Below, piece after piece: positions 9,857 to 21,330 of a stretch of DNA of 64,000 nucleotides. This stretch comes from Ochotona curzoniae. Taxonomy: Eukaryota > Chordata > Mammalia > Lagomorpha > Ochotonidae. Location of the stretch: assembly GCF_017591425.1 (NCBI RefSeq), contig NW_024465885.1, forward strand, positions 40,729,001 through 40,793,000, given 5' to 3'. Positions within the stretch are counted from its first letter, which is position 1. Every line of letters starts with the position of its first letter. A program made the position numbers and the translations under genes. A model generated the notes under the pieces. The model saw only the letters and a list, made by a program, of their open reading frames with translations, made no database searches and was not told the origin of the DNA.

Positions 9857-10184
9857 AGAATATATTTTATGATTATTATTATTATTTTTTATTGAAAAGG
9901 CAGAAACACAGAGAAGAAAGACACAGAGAAAGATGCCGCATCTGCTGGCTGACTCCCCAAGTGGCCACAGTAGCTGGAGCTGAGCCAATCTGAAGCCAGG
10001 AGCCAGGATTCTCTTCTAGCTCTCCAATGTGGGTACAGGGCCCCAAGGTTTTGGGTCATCCTCCCAGACCCCAAACAGGGAGCAGGACTGGAAGTAGAGC
10101 AGCCAAGATATGAACCAGCACTCATATGGGATCCCAGTGGATATAAAGCGAGGAGCTTAACCACTAAGCTACCTTGTTGGGCCT

Positions 10185-10255
10185 GGGTTTTGCTTTTTGT
10201 GGCTTCATTTTATATCCTGTAACTTTCTGTGTTTTTGTTTATTCCTTTACATTTC
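10185..10255 (-). mobile_element. L1 ORF2 fragment (antisense), part 3
   Basis: GTGGCTTCATTTTATATCC and CTGTAACTTTCTG are the L1 antisense continuation of the piece that stops at 9198. With the inserts removed, the L1 reads through at this point. The L1 match fades after about 10255. Confidence 0.7.
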
Positions 10256-10639
10256 ATATAACATTGTTGCTGAAATTTAAACAATGATAATACACCCCAA
10301 GTACCAAGCTGAACGTTCCAAATAAACTTCCTTCTTTACTAACAATCAATCTTGCTCTTGCCAAAAAATTCCATCTGAATCTATACTTGATTTTTACTAC
10401 TTATTAACTGGTGTTTTTCATAACTATGAAAAATATAATTGATATTTGGAAACTCAGATATAATAATTCAGAATGAATATTTTTTCTAGTTTCTTTCAGA
10501 CTTTTCTTTTGGAGACATTTTCCTTAAAAGAGTTTTGACATTTGTGTTAAGTTGGGGATTTCAACAACAACAACAAAAAAAAAATGAAATACAAAAAAAC
10601 TAAGCAAAAAGTAGGAACAAAAAATTCACATGAACTTAA
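10256..10639. other. Unassigned AT-rich DNA
   Basis: No recognised family. Contains an (AAC)n/A-rich patch at about 10565-10600. The antisense open frame 10547-10972 has no recognisable domain. Confidence 0.4.
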
Positions 10640-11095
10640 AAGAGCTCTAATGGGCTCTAAGAGGACACTGTGAGACACCATGTACAAGAGAAAGCCATGG
10701 CATTTGGAAGAAATGATTTGGTGACAGCAGGGAGGACCCAAGAGGATCTTCCAGGATGTGATGGAGCAGGAGATACAGGTGAGCTGGATCGCCATGGGAG
10801 GTGCCACGGACACAAACAACAGAGGTGCCAGGAACATCCTGCTCTTGTGCCAGCTGGTCCCCAGTATCTCTAGGACATGACCCTGAGATGCTGCATGGAA
10901 CATTCCACCAATGACTCTGGACCAGCTGGCACAATTAGGGCAACTGGTGGTAACGTTCATGCTTTCAACCATACAGCTCCAGGAGGAAAATTAACTCCAA
11001 ACATTGCCGGTACTAATAAAGTTGCAGTGTTTAGTTTAACAAAATTTTTTATTAAAAAAAGGAGAAAGAAAGAAAGAAAGAAAAAGCTTTTTTAG
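10640..11095 (+). pseudogene. Retrocopy-like, poly(A)-ended sequence of unknown source
   Basis: About 400 bp of mRNA-like, moderately GC-rich sequence unlike its AT-rich surroundings, ending with ACTAATAAAGTTGCAGTG (AATAAA at about 11014-11019), then T/A-rich sequence and (GAAA)n at 11061-11092. This is the architecture of a processed pseudogene or a small retroposon. All three sense frames contain stops and none gives a protein I recognise. Clear target duplications are not visible. It could instead be an unlisted repeat family. Confidence 0.35.
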
Positions 11096-11626
11096 GACTA
11101 GCCATTATTCTGCCATGGAAAAGTGTTGCGGATTCCTCCCATTAATCAGGTCTTTCCTGCCTGTACTACTTGTATGAGTAGCACGAGACAGAGGGTAAGG
11201 GAAAGGTGGTATGTAAGTGGATTTTGTGCAGTGTTCTGTTTTGTCGATGTGGTGGGGTACATTCCTGGAGCCTCCGATATGATTGTTGAGATCCTGGGGG
11301 AACTGTGGCAAAATGCATCCATTTAGGAGACCATTCATCTTGATCACTCCACATGCTGTCCATCCTGTTTTATTTGCTTTCCTATCCCAACATCACTTCC
11401 CTTTTTTCTGCCAAGTTCTAGAGACACTGCCACATAGACCACAGAAATCCAACCGATAACCTACATCGCTCCACTCCCAGACCAGAATTGAGGCAAATGT
11501 CAACAGAGGTCACAGGCAGCTTCCATGCAGTTGTGTTCTATCCCATATAACACTCCATTGTGTCATAAGGAAGATGTTTTCCCTTAGAGATTTTCATTTT
11601 AGTGCATCTTAAAAATATTTTGTGTT
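11096..11626. other. Unassigned DNA, no gene
   Basis: Mixed-composition sequence. Overlapping short open frames at 11105-11363 show no domain. Nothing recognisable up to the SINE target TTAAAAATATTTTGTGTT. Confidence 0.4.
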
Positions 11627-11946
11627 GGGCCCAGCGCGATGGCTCAGTGGTTAAGGTCCTCGCCTTGCATGCCCGGCATCCCATATGGGTGTCGGTTCTA
11701 TCCCGGCAGCCCCACTTCCCATCCAGCTCCCTGCCTGTGGCCCGGGAAAGCAGTCAAGGATGGCCCAAAGCTTTGGGACCCTGCACCCGCGTGGGAGACC
11801 CGAAAGAGGCTCCTGGCTTCGGATCAGCATAGCATCAGCCATTGCGCTCACTTAGGGAGTGAATCATCGGATGGAAGAGCTTCCTCTCTGTCTCTCCTCT
11901 CTGTGTATATCCGCCTTTCCAATAAAAATAAAATAAATCTTTAAAA
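11627..11946 (+). mobile_element. CSINE, full length
   Basis: Young sense copy: GGGCCCAGCGCGATGGCTC, GGTTAAGGTCCTCGCC, CCCATATGGGTGTCGG, GTGGGAGACCCGAAAGAGGC, GAATCATCGGATGGAAG and AATAAAATAAATC plus A tail. The flank TATTTTGTGTT before it resembles TATGTATTGTGTT after it, a probable target duplication. Confidence 0.95.
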
Positions 11947-11959
11947 AAATATATATGTA

Positions 11960-14344
11960 TTGTGTTAACTTGCTTCCATCTTTCTCTTGTATAAAGACAA
12001 CTTAAGAATTATCTTTTCGTGTCTTATGTTGCTGTTGATAGTTTTTTCTTGATAGGCTTAACACAATCTTTTGGCCAAGTTTGCTGTCCACTGAAGGTCT
12101 CATAGTAGATCTTAGCATTGCCTATTTTACGTAGCATGACGTGCACTTCCCATTGGTTCATCATATTTTTATTTATCCCTGACATCTCACATTTTAAGTT
12201 TCTCTGAGAAATGGAGCAGTAATGAAGGATCAACTTATCTAAATACATTTTAAGCTTTTTTTTAAAAGCAAGTATCTGACCAAAATGCTACAAGATAAAT
12301 GCAACCAAATTTTTCCGTCCTGAAATCTACAATGAATAAGATTTAGTTCACATACTTCTTTGTCTGTTACCTGCTCCATTAAGGGCCACACACCATACTT
12401 AGATTGGGGTCACCAGTCCTGAGACAAGGAGCTAATCAGCTAGACTGTCGTGTTATGGCAAGTGCCCTGTTTGAATCTGGGTCACCGGAAAGCCCAGCAC
12501 ATAGGTCGTAAGCCATAGAAGCAGGGTCCTCAGCTCCAACCAGGGTGACCAGAATTCTTCCAGCCATCTGGTGGGTTGGCAGCTTAGAGTTAGTTTTACT
12601 CGATCTTACATGCTGTTAGAATTCCGATTTGCCATAGAGTTCATCCTCAGTTGAGCAGGGAGCAGCTTTTAGGCATTTGGAGTGGCATTGGAACTTCAGG
12701 ACTGTGGAGAAGGTCTTTCTTACCTTTTCTTTACTAACCAAGTCTTTGAGGAAGCTTGTGAACTGCTCAATTGTAAGAAGTCATGAGACGTTAAAGTGTT
12801 GAAGAATTGCCTCTTTTTGACAAAGTGCATTGGTCTAATTAAAGTTGAATTTTAAAATTGATACGTTTAATCATAGACTAATATATAAAAGCCTTCTGAC
12901 AGCTTTCTATCATTTTGCCCTAGTGATGTGAAATCTTTGCTAACCACGTGTACATGATAAATTCTCAAGTGTCATGTGTCTTCTTTAAAAAGATGCAGTA
13001 GTGGAAATACACATACACTTTCCTTCAGGTAAACTACAGTGCACATTTAAAGTTTTCTTGGCCAGTTTACGAGAGCTGTCCTGAGTTTTATGTAGGTCAT
13101 ATGTTATAAAATATCTATTTCAGAGTAGATTAATGCATTTTGCAATGAATAGATCCAAATCCCATTTTAATTTCATTTTGGCTTGTTAAGTTTTAATGTG
13201 TTCTATTATAACATAAATGTGAATTAATGTATACTTACCTTTTCTCTAATAGTTAAGATGCTTTAAAGCTAGCGGTATGGAATAATTAATTTAATTCATT
13301 TCATTTTGTTTTTCTAAAGCGACTTTCTCTGCAATAATTTCCTAAGTCACTTCTGAATAAAGTTGTCTACTTAGGCTTATTTTGGAATTATAGAAAATTG
13401 CAGATGGAAGTAAATTAAAAAAAGAAGATTAAAAGATTAAAGTGGGGCGGGATCTGGAAATGAAGGGGAATGAAGACACAATGACAGTAATGCTGTATCA
13501 TATTAACATTAAGATTCTAGGATGGGAGTTTTAAGGTTTATAGATTGGCACAGCATCTTGCATTCAGATCACAATACAGAAAGATAGCAATAGGCCATTA
13601 TAATAGTGCCATTAGATGAGATATGCGTTGCATAGTTTGCCATAATGATACATCTAAGATAACTGATGCACATTTGGTTTTGCTCCACATGTTTTACTGA
13701 AACACAAATTTGCTCTTACTGAGAATTGATACTTAGCTTGAAACAAGAATGGACCTGCTTATTACTAGTAATAACTCCAATGTAAACTTCATTTAGTAGC
13801 CTGACCACATACACGTTGTTGAGCCTAACCATCAATATTAGAATGAAGCCCATAGTAAATATTTCACATCTAGCACTTTAGAGTGTCCACAGTATGATTA
13901 CTGTTTTTTTATACAGTGGAAAATCAAATAGGTGCATAGAGACAAATGTAGCTGTCATTTTATCCCACATACAAGTAATATTATCTCCTGGCACCTTGAA
14001 GTCCGAAAGCAAATCCTTCAGCAATAGTTTGTGAGATGTTTAAATAATTCAGAGTGCTGATTATATGTATTTAGCAAAAATATCACATTTATTATATTAC
14101 TTTCCTTTTGTTGCTATTTAGGTTGAAAACATAATATAATTTCAAGTCTGGTTCTCTAGCTACACATGTCTGTTCTGTTAATTGCTAATTATCAGTGAGA
14201 ACAAAATTACAGTTTAATTGTATAACCTAATTTCTCCAGTATCCTTCATATTATCTATTATCTTTTATTTTTATTCCACTGTCAAACCTTGGCAGGAATA
14301 ATTTGTGCTATGTGAAGTTTGAAACCAACTAATTTTAAAGAAAA
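11960..14344. other. Unique AT-rich DNA, no gene
   Basis: Long stretch with no young repeat. A GC-richer island at about 12370-12600 (GACAAGGAGCTAATCAGC, CAGCTCCAACCAGGGTGACC) is unassigned and may be a very old SINE or LTR piece. The rest is AT-rich, without splice-bounded open frames or simple repeats. Confidence 0.45.
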
Positions 14345-14652
14345 TTATGTATTTATATTTGAGTGTCACATTTACAGAGAAACAGTGATAGGAATGGTCA
14401 TGCATCTACTCATTTATTTCCTAAAAGGCCATCATAACTGAGCTGATCTTAAGTCTGGAATTAGAAGCCTCTTCTGGGTCTCCCATGTGGGGACAGGGTC
14501 CCTACCACTTGAACTACCTTCTGCTGCTTTTTCATGCCACGAGCAGAGTGCAGAATGAGAAGTGGAGTAGCTGGGACACAAGCTGGCACCCATATGAGAT
14601 GATGGTACCGCGATGCTATGGATTAGTCTGTTGAGTCATGGCATTGTCCCCT
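14345..14652 (-). mobile_element. Old CSINE (antisense)
   Basis: Eroded full-length copy: ACAGAGAAACAGTGATAGG, TCTGGGTCTCCCATGTGGGG, GAGAAGTGGAGTAGCTGGG, CACCCATATGAGATGATGG, ending GAGTCATGGCATTGTCCCC. Substitutions are frequent, hence an older subfamily. Confidence 0.8.
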
Positions 14653-15265
14653 AACTAAACTAACTTTAAAATTCTGCAAAATACTTCCACATTTTAAAAG
14701 TTCATCCTATATTTGAGGTGTTGAATTCTGATCCCGAAATATGACCATAACGGGTTTTGGTGAAGTGACTATAGACAGTTGCTCTTTCTTTCTTCCTGTA
14801 TCATTTCCAAATATATAGACATCCTCAGCATGATACAGTGTACTTGTTAACCACATGCTGTGCCTTTACCTCTGCCATTTCCAGTGCCCGTACACATTTC
14901 CAGAAGGAGTTTAATTACTTCAACACCCAGTGCATAGGGTCAGCTCAAGTCAAACTTAATTCTATCAGACTTCCCTGTCACTCGATGTTACATATGAAAT
15001 CTAAAGTACATAATTAAATCACCTATCGATTGACTAGCCCATATTGTTTTGTGAAGTCACTTCGCTGTTGCTGTGTCCGTCATATTTTTAGGCATTCAAT
15101 CAAGTGATCCAAATGTGTATGTGGTTGAGGGAAGGTGGATAAGTTAGTGAATGGATTAGCCAAGTATAATATAGAATGTTTCAGTTGCAACAGTGAACAC
15201 AGCTTTATTTGACCTGCAGAATACGGAACCTTCATTCAGTTCCAGTCAACTGTTCTCTTTTGTTT
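14653..15265. other. Unique AT-rich DNA, no gene
   Basis: No repeat or coding signal recognised. Confidence 0.45.
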
Positions 15266-15594
15266 TTTAAACATGTATTTATTTTATTTGGAAAGTCAGA
15301 TATACAGAGAGGAAGAGAGACAGAGAGGAAGACCTTCCTTCTGATAATTTACTCTCCAAGTAGCTGCAATGGCCTGAGATTGCGCAGATCCAAAACCAGG
15401 AGCCTGGAATCCCTTCTAGGTCTCCCACAAGGGTGCAGCGTCCCAAGGCTTTGAGCCATGCTGGACTGCTTTCCCAGGCCACAAGCAAGGAGCTGGATGG
15501 GAAACATGACTGCCGGGATTAGAACCGGCGCCCATATGGGATCCTGGCACTTTCATGGCAAGGACTTTAGCTGCTAGGCTACTGTGCCAGGTCC
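15266..15594 (-). mobile_element. CSINE (antisense), full length
   Basis: T-rich start, TTTATTTGGAAAGTCAGATA, GGTCTCCCACAAGGGTGCAG, CTTTCCCAGGCCACAAGC, GCCCATATGGGATCC and CTAGGCTACTGTGCCAGG. Moderately diverged. The flanks TGTTCTCTTTTGTTT and AGTGCTTTTCTTTAG are similar but not a clear target duplication. Confidence 0.9.
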
Positions 15595-15720
15595 AAGTGC
15601 TTTTCTTTAGAAATGCAAGGCTTAGTTGCCAGATATTCCTATCAAAAATGAATGAATCAATCAATGACTAAGTATGACATTTGACTTTTTTTGTCAAATA
15701 TCTTGAGTCATTTTCTTGGG

Positions 15721-15748
15721 TTTTTTTGTTTGTTTGTTTGTTTGTTTT
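15721..15748 (+). repeat. (GTTT)n simple repeat
   Basis: T run followed by about six GTTT units. It forms the poly(T) side of the antisense SINE that follows, so it probably grew from that SINE's A-rich tail. Confidence 0.9.
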
Positions 15749-16036
15749 CTTTTTTTAACTTAATTTTATTTTTATTGCAACCATCCACTGATTCACTTCC
15801 TAAGTGGCCACAATGGCCAGAGCTGAGCTGATCAGAAGCCAGGAGAAAGAAGCGTCATCCAGGTCTCCCAAGCAGGTATAGAACCCCAAGGTTTTGAGCC
15901 ATACTTTACTACCCTCCCAGGCTACAAGCAGGGAGCTGCATGAGAAGTGGATCAGCCGCGACATGAATTGGTGCCAATATGGGATCCTAGCTCATATAAG
16001 GTGAGGAGTTAGCCAGTAAGCTACTATGCCAGCCCC
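15749..16036 (-). mobile_element. Old CSINE (antisense)
   Basis: TCCTAAGTGGCCACAATGGCC, CCAGGTCTCCCAAGCAGG, TGCCAATATGGGATCC and CTACTATGCCAGCCCC give the antisense body. The CT-rich 3' segment is shortened. About 130 bp separate it from the previous SINE. Confidence 0.82.
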
Positions 16037-18330
16037 AAATCCCTTGGGTTTTAAAAGTTGCCTGAAACTTAAACTTCACCCAACTAAAGGCTGTGATTGC
16101 GTTTGTGTGTGTATGTATATTTTTAAATTGAATGTATATGTATATATATTCATACTCATATACATATTGCATATACACACTATATCCATTAGTGTACACA
16201 TTTAGTAAGTACATGTTGAACACATCATGCAATGACAAAGAACAATGATGAAGAACTTAAAACTTGTCAAAGAATTTACCAATTAGTACAATTTTCCAGG
16301 CAGTCACTTCCTGATGTATATTAAGTATTTTGATTTAAAAATTGAGTAACACCGTTGTAGAATATTTACATACTTGCTGTACTACACAAAGGTGAACAAA
16401 ACAGGAAAGTAAGTATCAAAAAAGGCAACAGAAACAACACATGCATGATATAGACTAAATATAGCATACTATGATATGATCCAACAGCCCCGAGTCTCCT
16501 CCATGCTCATCAGTCACTGCCAAATGTACTGATGAATGAATATTGGGCTCCAAAGTACCATTTTATAGCGGCATTCTTTCTTCTCCTTGTGGAGCACTCA
16601 TTTCAACAAACAGTAGCTTTAGGATGTTTGTGAGTATTCTGTAGTCTTTTTCAAAATTTCTGATAAAATATGTCATGTTGAAACACTGAAAATCATTACT
16701 GAAGAAATAAAATGTATGTAATAAAAATAATGAATAATTAGAAATTCTGTTTTTGTGTTTGTTGTTTTTAAACCACAGATTTAGTCAACAACAGACTATG
16801 GAAGCAACTTTATTCTCCAGAGTTTTAGATCTTCCTTTCTCCACTGGTCTTTGTGAAAATAGGGACATATTTGGGAATAATTTAAAAGGCTTTTACTTTA
16901 AAAGGCTTTTACACCCATACAAACATTTTAAAAATGGATTGCTTGCATTTTCTGTTTTTAAATGCTCTGATTCTCAATTCAAGATGCCCCACCGGTCTGT
17001 CAAATGCAGTAACAAAAGAAAATGAACAATCAAGCTAATAATGGATGTGCAGAGAAAGAGAAGGAAATGCTTAGTGTGTCCTTGAAATTTCTGTCTTGTG
17101 GGAAGTTTTTCTTGTTCCCCTCCAACTGTCACTTTCCTGGTCCTCTTTTCTTTTTGTCCTTCTCTCATCATTCACCCCAAATGTGACCTAAGAAATAAGA
17201 GGTTTTATAGGAAGCTACTGTTATTTGTCACATTGAAGTGTTGGGAAATGGTTTGAGTTGGATTATGCAAATGCTTACAAAAATAATCAGTAGTCAAGCT
17301 TGTTTACCAGCGATCATTTATATCATAGATCATTGCAAGACTGAACTTAGGGTGCAAAAAATATAGGCAGCATTTATTGTATGATGTGAAGGGGAAAATA
17401 TTTTTCCTCTCCTTTAGAGCAGCTATATGCAATTGGATTAGAGTTGGAAGGTCAGAGTCTCCTCCCTGGTGGCCCCAAATCAGTTCTGATATGAAGAGCT
17501 GAAAACAGACAAGATTAAACTCTGATTACTTCTTTGAGGATGAGATGTTTTTAAATCAGGCTTGGCAAATCCTGCCATGGGTGCATCTGTCAGGGATCAA
17601 CCTCCATTGCATTAAGGCTTCATTCTAAAACCCAAACTGTACTTCATTAAGTATTTCTCTTTAAAGCAATCAGGAAGACTATTCACCAGTGCATACGAGT
17701 TTTGAAGGGTTTTAATGATCAGTTTTTTAAATAACTTATTGGCTGTCTATAAAGTTCTTGAAATAAAATCATTTATAATTAATGGGAAGCAAGTTTTACT
17801 AAAGGCAACTATTCATATAAATCAGTTGGTTCACGTTTGATCCCCAAAACTAAATTCATACATTTAAATAGAGTCTAAATTTTGAAATTCATTCCTTTTC
17901 TCCCTCTGTTGACTGAATAATTTGGGATAGGAGTAAAAATGTTCAGTATTGTAGTTGTACATAGAATTCTAAATAGAAGCATTCATGGCCATTCTTATTT
18001 ACTCAATGTTTCTAGCATGTAGTTTATCAATGGCCTCCAAAAGTGAGAATGATATAAACAAAAGTCAGCCCTGAAGTGAAAAAAAAAATCTCTAAATCAG
18101 GAAAATTTGAAAAGAAATAGGGACAATATTGAAGATGCTATTAAGGATGAAAAAATATTTCTGAAAATCCATAATATGGTCTACAATTGTGATTACTGGA
18201 AAATATTTGAGGATTCAGGTGCTAAATTTATCTGTGCAGAAAGGAGACTAATAAAAGCAACATAAGGAGAAAATTTGGAATGTAAGTACAATATTGTATG
18301 GCCACACTATATGGGAGAAATATCATAACG
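16037..18330. other. Unique AT-rich DNA, no gene
   Basis: Contains a TG/TA-rich stretch at 16100-16190 and the 16-bp duplication at 16881-16912. An AT-rich block at 17230-17400 holds an octamer-like ATTATGCAAATG (17266) and could be a conserved non-coding element, but this cannot be judged without alignment. No coding signal. Confidence 0.4.
16881..16912 (+). repeat. Perfect 16-bp tandem duplication
   Basis: TTTAAAAGGCTTTTAC occurs twice head to tail with no mismatch. A recent small tandem duplication; TTAAAAGGC..GCTTTTA also gives it partial internal dyad symmetry. Confidence 0.95.
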
Positions 18331-18334
18331 TAAT

Positions 18335-18640
18335 GTTTGTAAATACCTACAGTTGGCTCGGAGTGCTATCACAAAATGCCAATACCTGGGCAGCTTACAA
18401 ACAACAGACACTTGTCTCTTAATTATGGAGGGAAGATTTTCAGGAACAAGGTGCAGGCAGATCCGTGTTTTATGCAGATTCACTTTCTGGTTTTTTGACT
18501 GGGGGACTTCCTCTATCCCATCATAAGATGGAAGCGCAGGGAGCTCTACAATTTCACTGATCAAAGGAATGGATTCTATTAACATCACCATTTGGGGCTA
18601 ATGTTTCAACATATGAATCTGGTGGTTGGTTCAGAGTCTG
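18335..18640 (-). mobile_element. MLT1-like (ERVL-MaLR) LTR, antisense
   Basis: The antisense hallmark phrases of the old mammalian MLT1 LTR are in order: GCTCGGAGTGCTATCACAAA, GGGCAGCTTACAAACAACAG, AGGTGCAGGCAGATCCG, a GGGAGCTCT box, TTAACATCACCATTTGGGG and TTTCAACATATGAATCTGG. Highly diverged, as expected of an ancient element. It has no coding capacity. Confidence 0.75.
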
Positions 18641-21070
18641 GGTTGTTAATGTGCGCACAGAGGGAGGCAGGTGTATTCCAACAGTAGTAATTACTCATTG
18701 AAGAAGTCTAGCTCTGAACAAAGCTCCTAGTCACTCGCTCACCATTGTACTTGGTGAGAATATATCTCTACACTATGGCTAGCTCAGCCCAGTACTGAGA
18801 CACGAGGCAGCTTTGGGTGACATCACCGAGTCATTTTGTGATCTGTGCATTTCGACTCGTGCTTCATATACGTATCATAATCTTTACATCTACTTATAGA
18901 AAATGAATATTACTCCTTCCAGCTTTCATCCTCAATAGTAAACCCACCACTTCTCACTCTTGCTCTGCTATAGGGCTCTATTTTTCCACATACTGGAATG
19001 ATCTTTTTACCAGAAAATTCTCTCCTAGAGTTCTTCATTTCAGCAGGCAGGAATGGGGAGTCATTGATTATTCAGGAAAGGGGCTTTATTTTTCATATTA
19101 ATCAGCAGAAAGAACTCAGTGAGTGTTGAAAGCTGCCCAAATGGAAGGTGGCCCCTACCCACAAGATGTAGGTAAAGTGTTGACCAACTGATTCTTTGCA
19201 AATATCTGTGATACAACTGCCAGTATAAAATGTCAGGTTTTGTTATGGTTTTGTTATGGTTTGCCTGTTTTGACAAATATGAGTAGTTCCTATATTAAGG
19301 TCTTAATATTAATTGGGAAAGGCATGGTAGAGGTAGGAGTAACAATTCAGCAGACTACATCTGGCAAGACAGGAATCTTGTTTAGGATGTAGTTTCCTAC
19401 AAGTTAATTTCTTTCGTTCATAGAGTCCAACCAAATAGAAATGAGGTTGTAAGAGATGGAATTTCTGTCTACTTTTTTCTAACCAACAAGATTTGCAGAA
19501 GCCAGTGTGGATTCCATATGTATGTGAAGTTTTTGGAAGAATACAATTCTTTCCAAAATGACAGACCAATATTGGGCAGTAATAGAACTATTAAGGTACA
19601 GGTAATTTATCACTGATATTTAGCTCACAGAAAGATGAACGGATGAAATTCTACATGATTGAAAATAAGTTTAGAACTCTTAGGCATTCAATATCATCTT
19701 TTATTGTTTTCAATGGGTGCTCTGTTTTCAACTGTTATTCTTGACGTTTTGAAAATATAGACCCAAGATGTTAACAGGACTGCAACTGAAAGAAAGAAAG
19801 AATTGGGGAGCCAAAAAGTAAAGAGCTTCAGATTATCTCATTCTTTAACTTATCTAAAGACCACTTCTAAAATGTTGTGATCACTAGAGGTGAAGTAAAT
19901 TTGTGACACAATCGTATAAGAAAGTCATATTTGTCAAGACTGAAAGAATTGGGAAGAAGAGAGTTTTATAATGTTAGGCTAAGAAAATTTAGGAATTTTA
20001 TTATAAACAAGAGAACTGATAGTTTTCCAGCAATAGGTTCTCCCAAGTCTGTTTAAAGTAGAAAGTATCATTATCTATTAGGTTTGTTAGAACGTATTTT
20101 TTCTGTTGAGAAATTAGGTCCTGGGAGAAGGTGGATATGGCATTTTGGAATGACTTATAAACATGTAGAATAAATTTCTGACTTGGGAAATATCTTTACC
20201 ACTCTGCTAAAATAGCCACAATAAAAAGACAAAAAAAAATTTAAAGGGAATTTCAGAAAATAACTTATCTGGGCAACAGGCCAAGAGTACGATTACTGGA
20301 ACGGCCCACTTTTTAAATTTCTCTTCATTAGAGCAATGGTAGAAGCAAGTTTGCTTTCTTCAGCCTTCTCTCATACTGAACTGGAGATCAATATGTTACA
20401 CATACTCAAAATGACATAAACTTTACATATTTTTCAGATAAGATATAAAAACTCAAAGTGAATAGTTTTGTTTCTCATTGGCTTCTCTGGTAGTAAAATG
20501 TGATCTGTGAAATTTTCTTGTTGCTGAAATTTGAATAAAATTTGAAAGTTTGCTGCATAAGTTAAGAACCCACAGTAGTTACCGAATTCTTACCCCAAAA
20601 TATTTTAGCAGATCACCAAAGGTTTTATTCCAAGTTTCTCATTCGACAAATATAAAAAACAAAATCCCTTAAAATAGAAAATAAAAGCAGGAAACCAATT
20701 ATAAGAATTATTGTAGATATTTCATAATAAATTATGGAAACTAAAACAAATAGAATGCAATTTATCAACTAGAAGGAAGGGAAAAGAAGGATTTTATAAC
20801 AGAATTTTGTTATCTAGCTAAAGAAAAATCTTCTGAAATGACTGGGTGCATTTTGTTATAAAGAATGCTAAATGAATTTCTTGGAAATAAGTGAAAATTA
20901 TATTTGAAGTCCAATTTATAGAGAGGGATTAAGATCATTAATAATTATTTGAATAGCAACCAAATAACTTGATTTTTTAAATTAAAAAATTACATCAAAT
21001 ACTATAATGTGGTTATTTTATAACTAGAAGTCAAAAAATACAGAAACATCAACCAATCAGAATATAACAT
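18641..21070. other. Unique AT-rich DNA, no gene
   Basis: No interspersed repeat recognised. A short 11-bp repetition of GGTTTTGTTAT lies at 19236-19263. Open frames at 19061-19276 and 19309-19569 have no recognisable domains and no flanking splice or promoter context. Confidence 0.45.
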
Positions 21071-21330
21071 TTCTTTTTTTCATTTATTATTATTATTATC
21101 ATTTTATGGTATGGATCCATAGGCCCTGGCAATTCCCTTTCCCCATCCCCAAATCCTCTCCTCTGTGCACTATGTTCCCATATTTTAATACATCACTGTA
21201 GTTCTGTATAAACAGTCGTAAGTCCCTCATTGTGGACATGGACAATGGCACAGTGTCCAGTATTCTACTGCCAAGATGTATTTCACAGTTTCAATGGGAG
21301 TCTACCTTTGATATGGAAATAAAGATGCAT
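21071..21330 (-). mobile_element. L1 3'UTR fragment (antisense)
   Basis: The reverse complement aligns with 31.66-31.91 kb: AGACTCCCATTGAAACTGTG, GACACTGTGCCATTGTCC, GCCTATGGATCCATACC and AATAATAATAAT before the A run (seen here as poly(T) at 21073). It is a 5'-truncated insert carrying only the last ~260 bp of the L1 family represented at 28-31.9 kb. Confidence 0.75.

Larger units (their letters stand above)
9559..10184 (-). mobile_element. CSINE (antisense), older, split by the LTR insert
   Basis: The antisense SINE body lies at 9871-10184 (GATTATTATT tail, AAGGCAGAAACACAGAG, AGCTGGAGCTGAGCC, CATATGGGATCCC, CTTAACCACTAAGCTACC). Its A/T-rich tail begins at 9559 and is interrupted by the LTR-PBS insert. 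The outer target copies are AGGGTATTGCTTTTT (9544-9558) and GGGTTTTGCTTTTT (10185-10198), inside L1. Confidence 0.8.

Noticed and set aside
9857..10255. Retroviral gag leader after the PBS
   Set aside because: The sequence after 9856 is SINE tail and SINE body, then L1; no retroviral internal region is present.
10547..10972. Antisense open frame of 141 codons with a hydrophobic end
   Set aside because: Runs opposite to the AATAAA/poly(A) polarity of the retrocopy; the hydrophobic end is the translation of an A/C-rich run on the other strand.
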